Shown: positions 35,811 through 44,774, numbered from the stretch's first letter. The stretch is 64,000 bases of DNA from Bradyrhizobium lablabi (GCF_018131005.1 NZ_JAFCJK010000009.1:62001-126000); one strand, 5' to 3'. Notes: generated from the letters alone by a model not told the origin. Numbers and translations: made by a program.

Positions 35811-37265
35811 GTGATGGCGGTGCATTGGCGCTCCTTCGAAACGATCGTTGTCGGCGGCGGCCCTGCGGGCCTTGTGTGCGCGCTCGAACTAGCGCGCCAG
35901 GGACGGTCGGTTGCGCTCGTTGAAAAAGGCGGACGCGTTGACCACAGCCTCTGCCCGGTCGTCGCAAGACGTATCGGAAATGGAGCAAGCTACCGGGACG
36001 CCGCCAAGGCGCGATCGCAGTGTGGGCGCTGCAACTGCCTCCATGGTGTGGGGGGTGCCGCCCTGCATTTCGATTCAAACCTCGGATATGTGCGCGGCCT
36101 GACCCGCGCGAAAATCGAGCGCGACGCCGATGGCGCCGTGCAGGCCTTCAGTCATCTGGAAAGAACGCTTGGTTCGATGGAAAGAGCGGCATTTCTGGTG
36201 CGCCGATGCTACGAGCTTCTTGCGGAATACGGGCTCCCACTCGGAAATGCGCCACAGAGATCATCCGTCAGTCCACAGTTTGAGCGTCAAAGTGCTTTCG
36301 AGCATATAGACACTTCGGAAACCTTTCCGATGACGCTCGAAATGTCCCTAGCGTTTGTGAGGGCCGTTGAAGCCGATTTTGAAGATCGCGGGGGCGTCCT
36401 CCTCCCCTACCATCGGTCCGAGGCGATCGAAGCCGGTACGCAGCGACGCTGGCGGGTCGTCTGCTGCGTCCCCGAAGGGACAACTGTTATTCTGGAGGCG
36501 GACAACGTTGTGCTTGCCGTGGGCAAGATCGCCTTGCCCTGGCTCACGCAAGCCGCCCGGTGCCTAGAGATTGCCGCCGCTCCTTCGCCTGAAATTGAGG
36601 TCGGAGTGCGGCTGGAGGCGCGCATCGAGCAAATGGAGCCACTCATAGCCAGTTGCGACTATCCAAAATTGAGCTTCATATCAAAACGCGGCGATGCCGT
36701 TAGAACATTTTGCCTGTGTGCGGGCGGCCGCTTGATGCAATATGAGTTTGCGGGCGCCGTGATACTCGACGGACAACATTGCTATCAGGATCCAACATCG
36801 TTTGCGAACATGGGAATCATTACGCGAGCGCATGTCGAAGACGGAACGCAGTTCGGCCTTGAGTTCGCGCGCCGGATAACCGCAGCCGGATCCGGCCAGC
36901 CGCTGGTCCAGACGGTGGGCGATTTTCTCAGGAACAGGCCGACAGACTCGATCCCAGCGGGCGTCGGTACCCTTCGGTACTACACTGCGGGCAATCTTCG
37001 GATCTGGTTGCCAGACTTCCTGGTCGAAGACGTTTGTGGAATGATCGAGCGGTTGAATACGCTGTTCCCCGGAACGGTTCGTTCTGACGCGCTGCTGGCG
37101 GCGCCCGTCGTCGAACGTGTTCAACCGGATTTTCGGTTGACTGAAGATCTATCCACCAATCGAGCGGGAATCTACATGGTCGGCGACTGCTCCGGGAAGG
37201 TGATAGGCATTACTTACGGTGCCGCTACCGGGCTTCAGGTCGCCGACTCGATTGCGAATGGCTGA
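35811..37265 (+). CDS. FAD-dependent oxidoreductase (COG2509-like)
   Basis: 484 residues from GTG, or 483 from the ATG at 35814. The FAD motif VVGGGPAGLVCALELARQG is at the N-terminus and GIYMVGDCSGKVIGITYGAA at the C-terminus. A Cys cluster, CGRCNCLHGVGGAAL, is near residues 66-80. It resembles uncharacterised FAD dehydrogenases with CxxC near a flavin. The substrate is unknown. It is tightly packed within the operon. Confidence 0.75.
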   Translation: MMAVHWRSFETIVVGGGPAGLVCALELARQGRSVALVEKGGRVDHSLCPVVARRIGNGASYRDAAKARSQCGRCNCLHGVGGAALHFDSNLGYVRGLTRAKIERDADGAVQAFSHLERTLGSMERAAFLVRRCYELLAEYGLPLGNAPQRSSVSPQFERQSAFEHIDTSETFPMTLEMSLAFVRAVEADFEDRGGVLLPYHRSEAIEAGTQRRWRVVCCVPEGTTVILEADNVVLAVGKIALPWLTQAARCLEIAAAPSPEIEVGVRLEARIEQMEPLIASCDYPKLSFISKRGDAVRTFCLCAGGRLMQYEFAGAVILDGQHCYQDPTSFANMGIITRAHVEDGTQFGLEFARRITAAGSGQPLVQTVGDFLRNRPTDSIPAGVGTLRYYTAGNLRIWLPDFLVEDVCGMIERLNTLFPGTVRSDALLAAPVVERVQPDFRLTEDLSTNRAGIYMVGDCSGKVIGITYGAATGLQVADSIANG

Positions 37266-37271
37266 CGTTTC

Positions 37272-38300
37272 ATGAACAGGCTTCGTCACGCGATCGTGGG
37301 CTGTGGGCGCGTCGCTCCAAATCATGCGTTCGCCTTTCAAGCAATTCCCGATTGCGAGGTCACGATCGTCTGCGACCGGGAAATTAGCAAGGCAACTGAA
37401 CTTGCTTGCCAATACGCGATCCCGAGAGCGGTGGCGGATGCAAGGGAGGTCTTTTCGGATCCCACCATCGACTCCGTATCCATTGCAGTCGATCACGCCG
37501 CCCATGGCCGTTTGGTTCTGCAGGCATTAAAGGCCGGCAAGCATGTTCTGGTCGAGAAACCGATCGCGCTCGATCCCCAGGAGGCAGAACAGGCAATTTC
37601 AATCTCGGAACAAGCGGGACTGGTTCTTTCGCCCGTGTCGCAGCATCGTTTTGACCCCGTTGTTCGCTCCGTGCAAAGGGCGATCGAAGCGGGTGCCTTG
37701 GGGCGCTTGAGCGCAATTTGGACGAGCCTCGTTTGCGGTCGCGACCCGGACTACTACCGAACCAGTTACTGGCGGGGTACCTGGGCAGGAGAAGGCGGTT
37801 CGCTGCTGATGAACCAGGCGTATCACGCGGTCGATTTGATGCACCTCCTCGCGGGGCCGTCGCGACCGGGCGCCTCAGCCATGAGCAATGCCTATCTGGG
37901 GTCCGTAATCGAAACGGAAGACACAGTAGCCGCCATAGTGAGTTTCGAAAACGGCTGCATAGGAACCGTTTCGAGCACATCTGCTGCAAAGGACTTCTGG
38001 CATAGCAGCATCACGGTTGTCGGAACACGCGGTACCGTCGAATTCGATATCGGGCATCCAACCAAGCTCAGACATTGTTCCTTGGTGGATTCGCGTACGG
38101 AAGAACACATTCGCGCCGCATGTCTCGCGCCGAGCCGCCCCCCACCCGGCGTAAGCTACTATGGCGCATCGCACGTGGACCAGGCGGCAGATTTTTTATC
38201 GGCGATCCGAGATGGCCGCCGTCCAGCCGTTACGGCCCGGGATGGCCTCCTCACGCTTGAGCTGATCAGATCGCTGTATAGGATCGCAAGGTGGTACTGA
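37272..38300 (+). CDS. Gfo/Idh/MocA-family NAD(P)-dependent oxidoreductase
   Basis: 342 residues. The Rossmann motif IVGCGRVAPNH is at the start. The EKP motif (HVLVEKPIAL) is at about residues 91-100, and the active-site His segment is NQAYHAVDLMHL. The family oxidises or reduces sugars or sugar derivatives. It is the last gene of the operon, beginning 6 bases after the FAD gene. Confidence 0.88.
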   Translation: MNRLRHAIVGCGRVAPNHAFAFQAIPDCEVTIVCDREISKATELACQYAIPRAVADAREVFSDPTIDSVSIAVDHAAHGRLVLQALKAGKHVLVEKPIALDPQEAEQAISISEQAGLVLSPVSQHRFDPVVRSVQRAIEAGALGRLSAIWTSLVCGRDPDYYRTSYWRGTWAGEGGSLLMNQAYHAVDLMHLLAGPSRPGASAMSNAYLGSVIETEDTVAAIVSFENGCIGTVSSTSAAKDFWHSSITVVGTRGTVEFDIGHPTKLRHCSLVDSRTEEHIRAACLAPSRPPPGVSYYGASHVDQAADFLSAIRDGRRPAVTARDGLLTLELIRSLYRIARWY

Positions 38301-38895
38301 GCCAGGATGGCTGCGGCAGGCATCCTCCAAGTCCGGACCAGAGATATTACATGACGCGCGCAACGGGGGTAGCGGCATCGAAATCCCACAAGGCAAGCGG
38401 CGAGTTCTGCCGATCGCACATGCACCTGGCAACCACCTGCTCTCCGTGAGCGGCCATCCGGTTTGGCCTGTTGCGAAATCACTATTCGCGCCATTTGTGG
38501 TCTAGTAAGAGACGTCCCCCTCGGCTTGAAGCTGAGCGCCCGATTGGATCGATCCCGAAGAACGATAGACCTCGTTGGCGAGTTTCCAAAAGCGGACTGG
38601 ACCTGTGAAGTCTCTGCGCGCTCTGAGATGAGACTAGAGCGTCATGCGAATGCTAGGTGGGATTGGCCGCGTGAAAAAAACGGCGACCCGGCTTCCGAGG
38701 CTGGTCAGGCCCGGGCCATTCACCAAAATCGCGATCACGTACATGCAGGACATGAGGCTGGCCGTTTTAGTTACCCTTACGGGGCTGGAATGCCTCGACT
38801 CGATCCAGTTTCACGCTTCAGCGCGTGATAGATCCCGCGCCCGAAATGCGCCTACAGCAGCAGCCGACCTTGCTCCCATCTCAGCCAAGATCTTC
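38301..38895. other. Gap between the two biosynthetic systems
   Basis: About 600 bases with no supported gene. Open frames are poor in quality and no transposase pieces were recognised. Confidence 0.35.
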
Positions 38896-38924
38896 TTGAC
38901 ACGCTCTGAAGTTGCAACTAGTTT
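38896..38924 (+). promoter_or_regulatory. Possible sigma70-type promoter of the precursor-peptide operon
   Basis: TTGACA at 38896-38901 is followed, 17 bases later, by TAGTTT at 38919-38924. This lies 62 bases before the first precursor start. The -35 is perfect and the -10 is weak, so this is tentative. Confidence 0.3.
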
Positions 38925-38985
38925 CGACGGCTTCACGTGTAGGATGAGACTCCCCCGTTTAGGGTCGGGTAAGGGAGAATCAGTG

Positions 38986-39249
38986 ATGCCTACGAACAAT
39001 TTCGGTGACTTTCTTTCGGGTGAGCAGCGAGAAGCGCTCGCCGAGATAGCTCAGCGACACAAGGCCTCCCAGCAAAAGTTTACCAAGGCGTTAGGTGTTC
39101 TTTGGAATGCCCAGCTAGATTTGGCTGTGGCTAGTCAAAGTAGCAGCCTTCTGCGGGAGGTGATGGCGAGACCATTGAATTTCGCGGATGATTGTAATTG
39201 CTGCAGCGACATCGTGATCGTTTTTCTGCCTCGATCGGCACAAAGCTGA
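38986..39249 (+). CDS. Predicted RiPP precursor peptide 1 (Cys-rich core)
   Basis: 87 residues from an ATG behind AGGGAG. The leader is helical and polar, with HK at 25-26 and LWNA at 39-42. The C-terminal core has FADDCNCCSDIVIVF with Cys at 70, 72 and 73. It aligns without gaps to precursor 2 from HK to the first core Cys: LWNA sits 31 residues before that Cys in both. A radical SAM maturase follows two genes downstream. No homologue is known to me. The core is probably thioether- or otherwise crosslinked, which is inference. Confidence 0.7.
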   Translation: MPTNNFGDFLSGEQREALAEIAQRHKASQQKFTKALGVLWNAQLDLAVASQSSSLLREVMARPLNFADDCNCCSDIVIVFLPRSAQS

Positions 39250-39261
39250 AAGGAGCGGGTC

Positions 39262-39597
39262 ATGGCTCACGACGAACAAACCAGAATGACAGAGCCGCCG
39301 TGCGCTGGACCGTCTCCAGACAAGGAAAAGAAGCGGCCGGTTCAGATTATTACTGACGATATTTTCTCTCGGGGGGCGACGCCAGAACAAATGGAAGCGT
39401 TGCAAAAGGCTGTCGCCGCGCACAAGGCGGCACAAGTGGAGCTAATGGAGGCTGCCGGTTTGCTTTGGAACGCCAAGGTCGACGCGGCCATGACAATAGG
39501 TGGATCGCACGGAGCGAGCGTCGCGATGTCGCAACGACTTAGCTTTTTCGACAATTGCACCTGTGGTCCCTGCCCAATAGTCATTCATTGCTGGTAG
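39262..39597 (+). CDS. Predicted RiPP precursor peptide 2 (Cys-rich core)
   Basis: 111 residues from ATG 39262, with AGGAG 6 bases upstream. An extra 29-residue N-terminal extension precedes the same leader as precursor 1: HK at 54-55, LLWNAK with LWNA at 68-71. The core is SFFDNCTCGPCPIVIHCW with Cys at 99, 101, 104 and 110. The conserved leader and varied core are what a shared maturase needs. It lies 12 bases after precursor 1. Confidence 0.72.
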   Translation: MAHDEQTRMTEPPCAGPSPDKEKKRPVQIITDDIFSRGATPEQMEALQKAVAAHKAAQVELMEAAGLLWNAKVDAAMTIGGSHGASVAMSQRLSFFDNCTCGPCPIVIHCW

Positions 39598-39677
39598 GGA
39601 TGATTTTGCGTTGATGCTGCGGTCCGACTGGGCCGTTGAGGTGCCCGCGAAAAAGCTGCGAAGACAGTGGAGGGCCT

Positions 39678-41069
39678 ATGGCCGACCAGTCGTCAAAAGC
39701 CGCAAGCGACCACGTATTTGGTCGCAGTCATTGGAAAGCGTCCAAGTTCACCCTCCTGACTAGCGCAGATGCAGATGATGGGAGCCTGTTGTTATACAAT
39801 AGTGCTGTCGGTGCTATTGCGCGTGTCACTCGTGCCGACAGTGCCGTCGTAGCTGAAGCGTACAAGAAGGGGTTCTCCGGTACACCACTAGGGCCGCTCG
39901 CTGAACTCACGTTGAACGGTTTCTTTGTTGACAGTGAGTTAGACGAAATCGCTTGGGCTTCTTCAATCCGTGATAGCGAGACATTAAGAGAAGATGTTCT
40001 TGAGCTGTGTCTTCTACCTACTGAAAAGTGCAACTTTCGGTGCACCTATTGCTACGAAACGTTCCTTCGCGGAAAGATGCAGCGAAGTGTAATAGAGGGC
40101 ATCATCAATTTCGTGCAGGGCAGATCTGCTACGTTGACGTCTCTTCGGGTCGGATGGTTTGGGGGCGAACCTCTAACGGCGCCAGAAGTCATCTCGGAAG
40201 TAGCAACGCGACTTCAAGATATTTGTAAAGCGAGCGGGACCCGCTATTCGAGTTCACTGGTAACCAACGGTTACTTGTTGAATTCTAAGATGGCCGACCT
40301 CTTGTTTCGTGCCGAGGTTCGGGATTTTCAGATAACCCTGGACGGAAGCGCGGAAGACCACAATCGCCATCGACTATTGGCAAAGAAGAAGTCTCAGACG
40401 TCTAATACTTTTGATCGGATATTCGCCAACCTCCTATCTCTCCGAGACCGGCCGGACCCCTTCCGAGTAATAATTCGGCTTAATTTCGACCCGGAATCGG
40501 CAAAGCGGATAGGGCCGTTTCTTGATAATATTTCTCGCGAGTTCGCAAATGACGAGCGTTTTTTTGTCGACTTTCACCCAGTAGGCCGCTGGGGCGGACC
40601 AAATGATAGCAGTCTGCCGGTCTGCGGAATGAGGGAAGGTCAAGTTCTCCAGACACAATTTTTCGGCAGCGCCGGCGAAAGTGGCCTAAACGTTAGAGCT
40701 TTGCGTCAACGGTTAGAGCCGAATGGAAGCATGTGCTACGCGGCTAATCCTCGTTCTTTCGTGATCGGATCTGACGGTACAATCTACAAGTGTACTGTGG
40801 CATTTGAAGACCCAAGGAATCAGGTTGGGAAGATAACTGAAGACGGCCAGATGTTAATCGATCAAGCGAAGTTCCTTTTATGGACCAATGATGGTTCAGC
40901 GGGCCATAAGGGCTGCCAAGCGTGTTTCTTCAAGCCGTCGTGTCATGGCAATGCATGCCCATTAGAGAGAATTAGATCTCAATCCCCACCTTGCCCGAGT
41001 ACTAAGGTTACTATCGACCAGGCAATTCGGGTCGTGGCTGCTGATGCGATACGGAAAGCTGGGGGTTAG
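39678..41069 (+). CDS. Radical SAM/SPASM peptide maturase
   Basis: 463 residues from ATG 39678 behind GGAGG. An N-terminal domain of about 105 residues (perhaps leader-binding) precedes the radical SAM core, CNFRCTYC at 118-125. The C-terminal SPASM-like region holds clustered Cys in CQACFFKPSCHGNACPLER plus the earlier CYAANPR and YKCTVAF, enough for two auxiliary Fe-S clusters. Such enzymes form thioether or C-C crosslinks in ribosomal peptides. The two Cys-rich precursors next to it are the obvious substrates. Codon use looks less GC-rich than the flanking core genome. Confidence 0.85.
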   Translation: MADQSSKAASDHVFGRSHWKASKFTLLTSADADDGSLLLYNSAVGAIARVTRADSAVVAEAYKKGFSGTPLGPLAELTLNGFFVDSELDEIAWASSIRDSETLREDVLELCLLPTEKCNFRCTYCYETFLRGKMQRSVIEGIINFVQGRSATLTSLRVGWFGGEPLTAPEVISEVATRLQDICKASGTRYSSSLVTNGYLLNSKMADLLFRAEVRDFQITLDGSAEDHNRHRLLAKKKSQTSNTFDRIFANLLSLRDRPDPFRVIIRLNFDPESAKRIGPFLDNISREFANDERFFVDFHPVGRWGGPNDSSLPVCGMREGQVLQTQFFGSAGESGLNVRALRQRLEPNGSMCYAANPRSFVIGSDGTIYKCTVAFEDPRNQVGKITEDGQMLIDQAKFLLWTNDGSAGHKGCQACFFKPSCHGNACPLERIRSQSPPCPSTKVTIDQAIRVVAADAIRKAGG

Positions 41070-41131
41070 GCGTATCTTCTTGAGGTCACAAGCGCTTAGA
41101 CAAAGCTTTGACAGCCCCGTCGAACAAAACC

Positions 41132-41809
41132 ATGCGACTTGTTCTTGGCAGCGGTGGGGACGCTGAACGGGCGACAATGGTCGACGCCTGTTTTTGCCAT
41201 CAACTCTTACGGCCCTCGGTCCTTGTCCTAGCGCAGGCTGGAGTTCCAGAGCAGTATTCGGAAGAGGACGCCCGTGCCTGGCTGGCGAGACGTCCGGCGT
41301 TTCGGTCCATTGCTATCACGATCCTTCACGATCTTGAGGATCTAAACTCAAAAAAACTCGCTGAATGCGGAGGCATCTGTATCTCTGGGGGCAATACCTT
41401 CAATCTCCTGAATCGACTCCGGCGAAGTGGACGATCCGACGTGCTCTTGAGCGCCGTGCAACGCGGGTTTCCAGTTTACGGAATGAGCGCAGGTGCGGCT
41501 ATCATGGGCCATGATATCGCGGTCGCCGCGAGCATACCTGAAGCGGATCCAAACGACGTCGGATTGGACGACTTCCATGCGTTGAACCTTGCCAATGGCT
41601 GGAACATCTGCTGCCACTATCTGCCGGAATGGGCGCCGCTTCTGCGACAGGAAGTAGCCAGGTCGGGCCGGAATATCATCGCGATTCCAGATGCGAGTGG
41701 CGTGTTTTTTGATGGTACTGCACCGCGCGTTATTGGTCCGGATCCGGTGACATTACTAACGGCCGAGGTCGTGATGACTCTCCCTGCGGGATCCAGATTA
41801 AATTTGTGA
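41132..41809 (+). CDS. Peptidase S51 (dipeptidase E/cyanophycinase-like)
   Basis: 225 residues from ATG 41132 (a TTG at 41108 is possible). The nucleophile elbow is GMSAGAAIMG, preceded by ICISGGNTFNLL, the S51 signature. The family cleaves short peptides or isoaspartyl bonds. Sitting 60 bases behind the maturase, it may trim the leader or degrade unmodified peptide. It is compact, with no signal peptide, so cytosolic. Confidence 0.8.
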   Translation: MRLVLGSGGDAERATMVDACFCHQLLRPSVLVLAQAGVPEQYSEEDARAWLARRPAFRSIAITILHDLEDLNSKKLAECGGICISGGNTFNLLNRLRRSGRSDVLLSAVQRGFPVYGMSAGAAIMGHDIAVAASIPEADPNDVGLDDFHALNLANGWNICCHYLPEWAPLLRQEVARSGRNIIAIPDASGVFFDGTAPRVIGPDPVTLLTAEVVMTLPAGSRLNL

Positions 41810-41954
41810 GACCCTGCTCCATCGCTCTCAGTTGACGAGCGATAGCGGGTCGCAGCGTACTTCTTTCGCGGGCTCGGGCGGTAATGCGCAACATCACTGA
41901 ACGGCGTTAAACTCTAAACAAAGTGGCGCGCATGTTGGGCGACGGTTATCTCTC

Positions 41955-43829
41955 ATGAAGGGCGGAGAGCAGCAAGCCGACTCGCTTTGGTGTGCAGTGT
42001 TGCCAGTCGGATCCGCTAACAGGGGTGACCACTTGATCGGACGCGATGGTGGGCCTGTCTGGCCCATCGCCTCAGCCGAGGACGAGGCGGCCCTTGCTTT
42101 GCTGGCCGGACTATTTGGAGCGCGCCTGCATCGGACGGAGGTCGTTCGCGGAAAATCTCGGCAGGGTCAAGATGTGGTTGTTTCGCTCGGCGCCGATGCT
42201 AGTCGTCCAGGGGCGCTTTATGCACACCTGACGCAGCGGACTCATCGACACGTGAGATCGATTAATGACGCTCAGGACATCGATCACTTGAGCGTTGTGG
42301 TTACCACGGTCGACCACCTTACGCCGGATCTATTCCTTCGCCTGTACGATATTGGCAACAACAATACCGTTCCTGGGATTGTGGCCGCGGATTCTGCCCC
42401 TGATCTGCGCCGACAGGTTTTGATCCGCTCCGCGGCCAGTGTGCTGAGTGGGCTTCCTGCGTTGCGACGGACCGACATTTTGCCGGTCTCTCGCGAGGAG
42501 CATGAGGCCAAAAGCGATCAGCTCCTGTTGCTCGACGATGCATCGCCGGCTGAGATTGTCGAGGCTATAGGCAATGGATCAGGCGTACTTCGCATAGTGA
42601 CCCATTCCGACGGAGTCGATGCGATGCTGAGCTCACGGCTGACACTTTGCCCCATGGATCGCCTCCCCTCACGAGGTAAGGACGCTCCACCGTACTGTTA
42701 CACAACTGGTATTTGCCATCGTCATGAGATGCCCCTATCCGAGGTATTGGCGTCACAGCTCTTGCTCTCCCCCGATTTGCTGAGGGCGCAAATTTTTGTG
42801 TGGGACGTATGTTGGGGCGTAATACCGAAAGGACGCGCGATTGACCCGGTTTGGGGGGTTGGTCAAAGAATGCTGAATAGTCCGACCATTGGCGCGCTAC
42901 TGACACCTTGGACCCTTGTTCTCTCCGGTCCGAACTTGACTACGTCGTTGGCGAAAGACTTAGCAGGAGGAATGCCGGTCGGGCAGGCTGCCGCCAATTT
43001 CAATGCTTCCGCTGGTGCGGTAGATAGGAGCTACCGGTTGGCCGTGTTTGGTGACCCTCTTGTCCGTTTGCCAGCGACAGATTTCAAACCAAAAGCCCCT
43101 ATCGAGCCTAGGAAAACACCCTCAAGGATTAAGCTTTCGACATGCAGTGAGCCTTCAACGCCAGGCGCAGGCCTCAGTTTTATCAGCTCCTATTTAGAAC
43201 AAGCCGTAACGCACTTGGAGCCAAACGCGGTGGCCAGTGCTGAGACCGTCACAAGGGAATTGCTATCTTGCTTTCGATCGCTCTTGGAGGAAAGGTCCAT
43301 TGAGGACGGAACCAACGCCCCGGGGCCACGTCTGCGCGAAGCGGTACTAAGTTTCCTTTTTTTGCATGGATCGATGCCGAGCAAGGATTGGATGGCGTAC
43401 GTGAGCGATTGGCATTCCGCGGATCCGATCTCTTGTTTTTCTTGCGGTGAAACCGCAGACCGCATTGTGATGAAATTCTCCATCCCATCGGTCGGGCCCC
43501 GCGATGTAACGCTATGTCCGGTTTGCGGCTTAGTCCGAGATGCTCCGGTCGGTCCAGATTTCACTATTGCTCATAACAGGGAGAGCGCAACGATCCAGCT
43601 TTCTGGCAACGTGCCGTTCACCCATTGGGCCGCAGAAGTAGCTCTGCGCTCCGACGTCAGACGGGACCGCCCGCAGAACCTACGTTGGCGATGGCGATGC
43701 GACGACACCGGACGTCCTGTGCCATGGAAACTCCCATTAGAAGCTCAAGCCAGGCCGCACAGCCGAGTTAGTGTCACCCTCATGCACCAAACAGACTTGG
43801 TAATTTTCAGTTGGCCAATACGCAAATGA
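41955..43829 (+). CDS. Caspase-fold (CHAT/C25-like) protein with C-terminal zinc ribbon
   Basis: 624 residues. A clan CD-type dyad is visible: His217 in RIVTHSDGVD and Cys286 in FVWDVCWGV. A later GDPLVRLPA is typical of gingipain-like and CHAT folds. The N-terminal 130 residues are unassigned. A helical segment (about 410-480) is followed by a zinc ribbon, CFSCG near 493 and CPVCG near 520, and a beta-rich tail. It lies 145 bases behind the S51 gene on the same strand. Leader cleavage or a sensor/effector role are both possible. Confidence 0.65.
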   Translation: MKGGEQQADSLWCAVLPVGSANRGDHLIGRDGGPVWPIASAEDEAALALLAGLFGARLHRTEVVRGKSRQGQDVVVSLGADASRPGALYAHLTQRTHRHVRSINDAQDIDHLSVVVTTVDHLTPDLFLRLYDIGNNNTVPGIVAADSAPDLRRQVLIRSAASVLSGLPALRRTDILPVSREEHEAKSDQLLLLDDASPAEIVEAIGNGSGVLRIVTHSDGVDAMLSSRLTLCPMDRLPSRGKDAPPYCYTTGICHRHEMPLSEVLASQLLLSPDLLRAQIFVWDVCWGVIPKGRAIDPVWGVGQRMLNSPTIGALLTPWTLVLSGPNLTTSLAKDLAGGMPVGQAAANFNASAGAVDRSYRLAVFGDPLVRLPATDFKPKAPIEPRKTPSRIKLSTCSEPSTPGAGLSFISSYLEQAVTHLEPNAVASAETVTRELLSCFRSLLEERSIEDGTNAPGPRLREAVLSFLFLHGSMPSKDWMAYVSDWHSADPISCFSCGETADRIVMKFSIPSVGPRDVTLCPVCGLVRDAPVGPDFTIAHNRESATIQLSGNVPFTHWAAEVALRSDVRRDRPQNLRWRWRCDDTGRPVPWKLPLEAQARPHSRVSVTLMHQTDLVIFSWPIRK

Positions 43830-44138
43830 TCTATCAGCACTTTCATGAGCATGCCCCATACAGGAAATCAGGCACGTTGCTCCTGGCCTTTCAAAGACCA
43901 AAAGTCCAGCTTCGAAATGGCAACCCTTCGCAATCAGCGTCGCCGCATTCATCACATTCCGATGTATTACAATCGCGGGTTTTGGCTTGCAGAACTGGCG
44001 ATAACCTGTGTCACCGCGCTTGGGATAAACTCCAGAGTGTGCACCCAGACATTCAGCGCACGAGTTCCGCAAGAAAGCGGCGGCCACCGCAAGCGAAGGG
44101 ATGCTGTGTCAGTTGCTGATATGGAAGGATTCCCGACA
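43830..44138. other. Gap before the queC remnant
   Basis: About 300 bases; nothing recognised. The open frame continuing into queC from upstream does not look like a protein. Confidence 0.35.
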
Positions 44139-44352
44139 ATGACTCTCGATACAGAGAGCGCGCTGGTCCTCTTCTCCGGAGGGCAAGATTCGACGACTTG
44201 CCTCGCTTGGGCGCTCACGAAATTTTCTCATGTCGGGACTGTCGGATTCGATTATCGCCAACGCCACGCTATCGAACTGACCTGTCGCGGCCAGATCCGA
44301 GAAAAACTAAGGGTGTTATTTTCGGAGTGGCGGGAGGCTTTAGGGGCCGATC
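44139..44352 (+). pseudogene. queC: queC 5' fragment (7-cyano-7-deazaguanine synthase), truncated
   Basis: MTLDTESALVLFSGGQDSTT carries the PP-loop SGGQDST, and the sequence continues VGFDYRQRHAIEL as in QueC. Homology stops after about 70 residues (EWREALGADPL), where an IS66 remnant in the opposite sense begins. A full QueC has about 230 residues, so the gene is dead. QueC makes preQ0 for queuosine or deazapurine pathways. Confidence 0.75.
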
Positions 44353-44561
44353 CACTGGCGCGGAATAAGTTCCAGTATCTCGGTCACGTCCTCGCCGATC
44401 GTGCGCAATCGGCTATCGCCGCGGCATGGGCAGGTCCCTGGCACCGGATAGACAATGCGCTCCCGTGGCAAATGCTCCGGCAGCGGCCGGCGCGCCGGAT
44501 TGCGGCGCTCAAATGATGCCACCGTAGTCCTATCAGCTGCGGCCATCAGCACGGTCCATGT
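44352..44561 (-). mobile_element. IS66 TnpC transposase fragment
   Basis: The minus frame reads RRPLPEHLPRERIVYP, GDSRLRTIGEDVTE and LELIPRQW, the N-terminal zinc-finger part of the IS66 TnpC transposase. One of its usual Cys pairs (CPxC) reads CPCRG. The catalytic part is absent. It breaks queC and closes the accessory block on the right. Confidence 0.78.
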
Positions 44562-44668
44562 CCACGGTGACCCGACGCCGCCCAGGGTGGCCGCTCCGCC
44601 GGTCTTACGCGCTTGAGCTTCGCGTTCCGACCACACCATCACCTCCCACACGAGATGAAGTTCGAATG

Positions 44669-44774
44669 CTAGAGCGTTTTCGAGCGAAGTGGATACCGGT
44701 TCGCATCAAGAAAACGCGTCAAAATAAGAATCTAGAGCCCCGTTCCGATTCCATCGGAACGGGAAGGGCTCTAG
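44669..44774. repeat. Rhizobial intergenic palindromic element
   Basis: It begins with AGAGCGTTTTCGAGCGAAGT, a motif common in rhizobial intergenic repeats. It ends in a nested palindrome: CTAGAGCCC (44732-44740) pairs with GGGCTCTAG (44766-44774), and inside it CCCGTTCCGAT pairs with ATCGGAACGGG. Confidence 0.6.
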
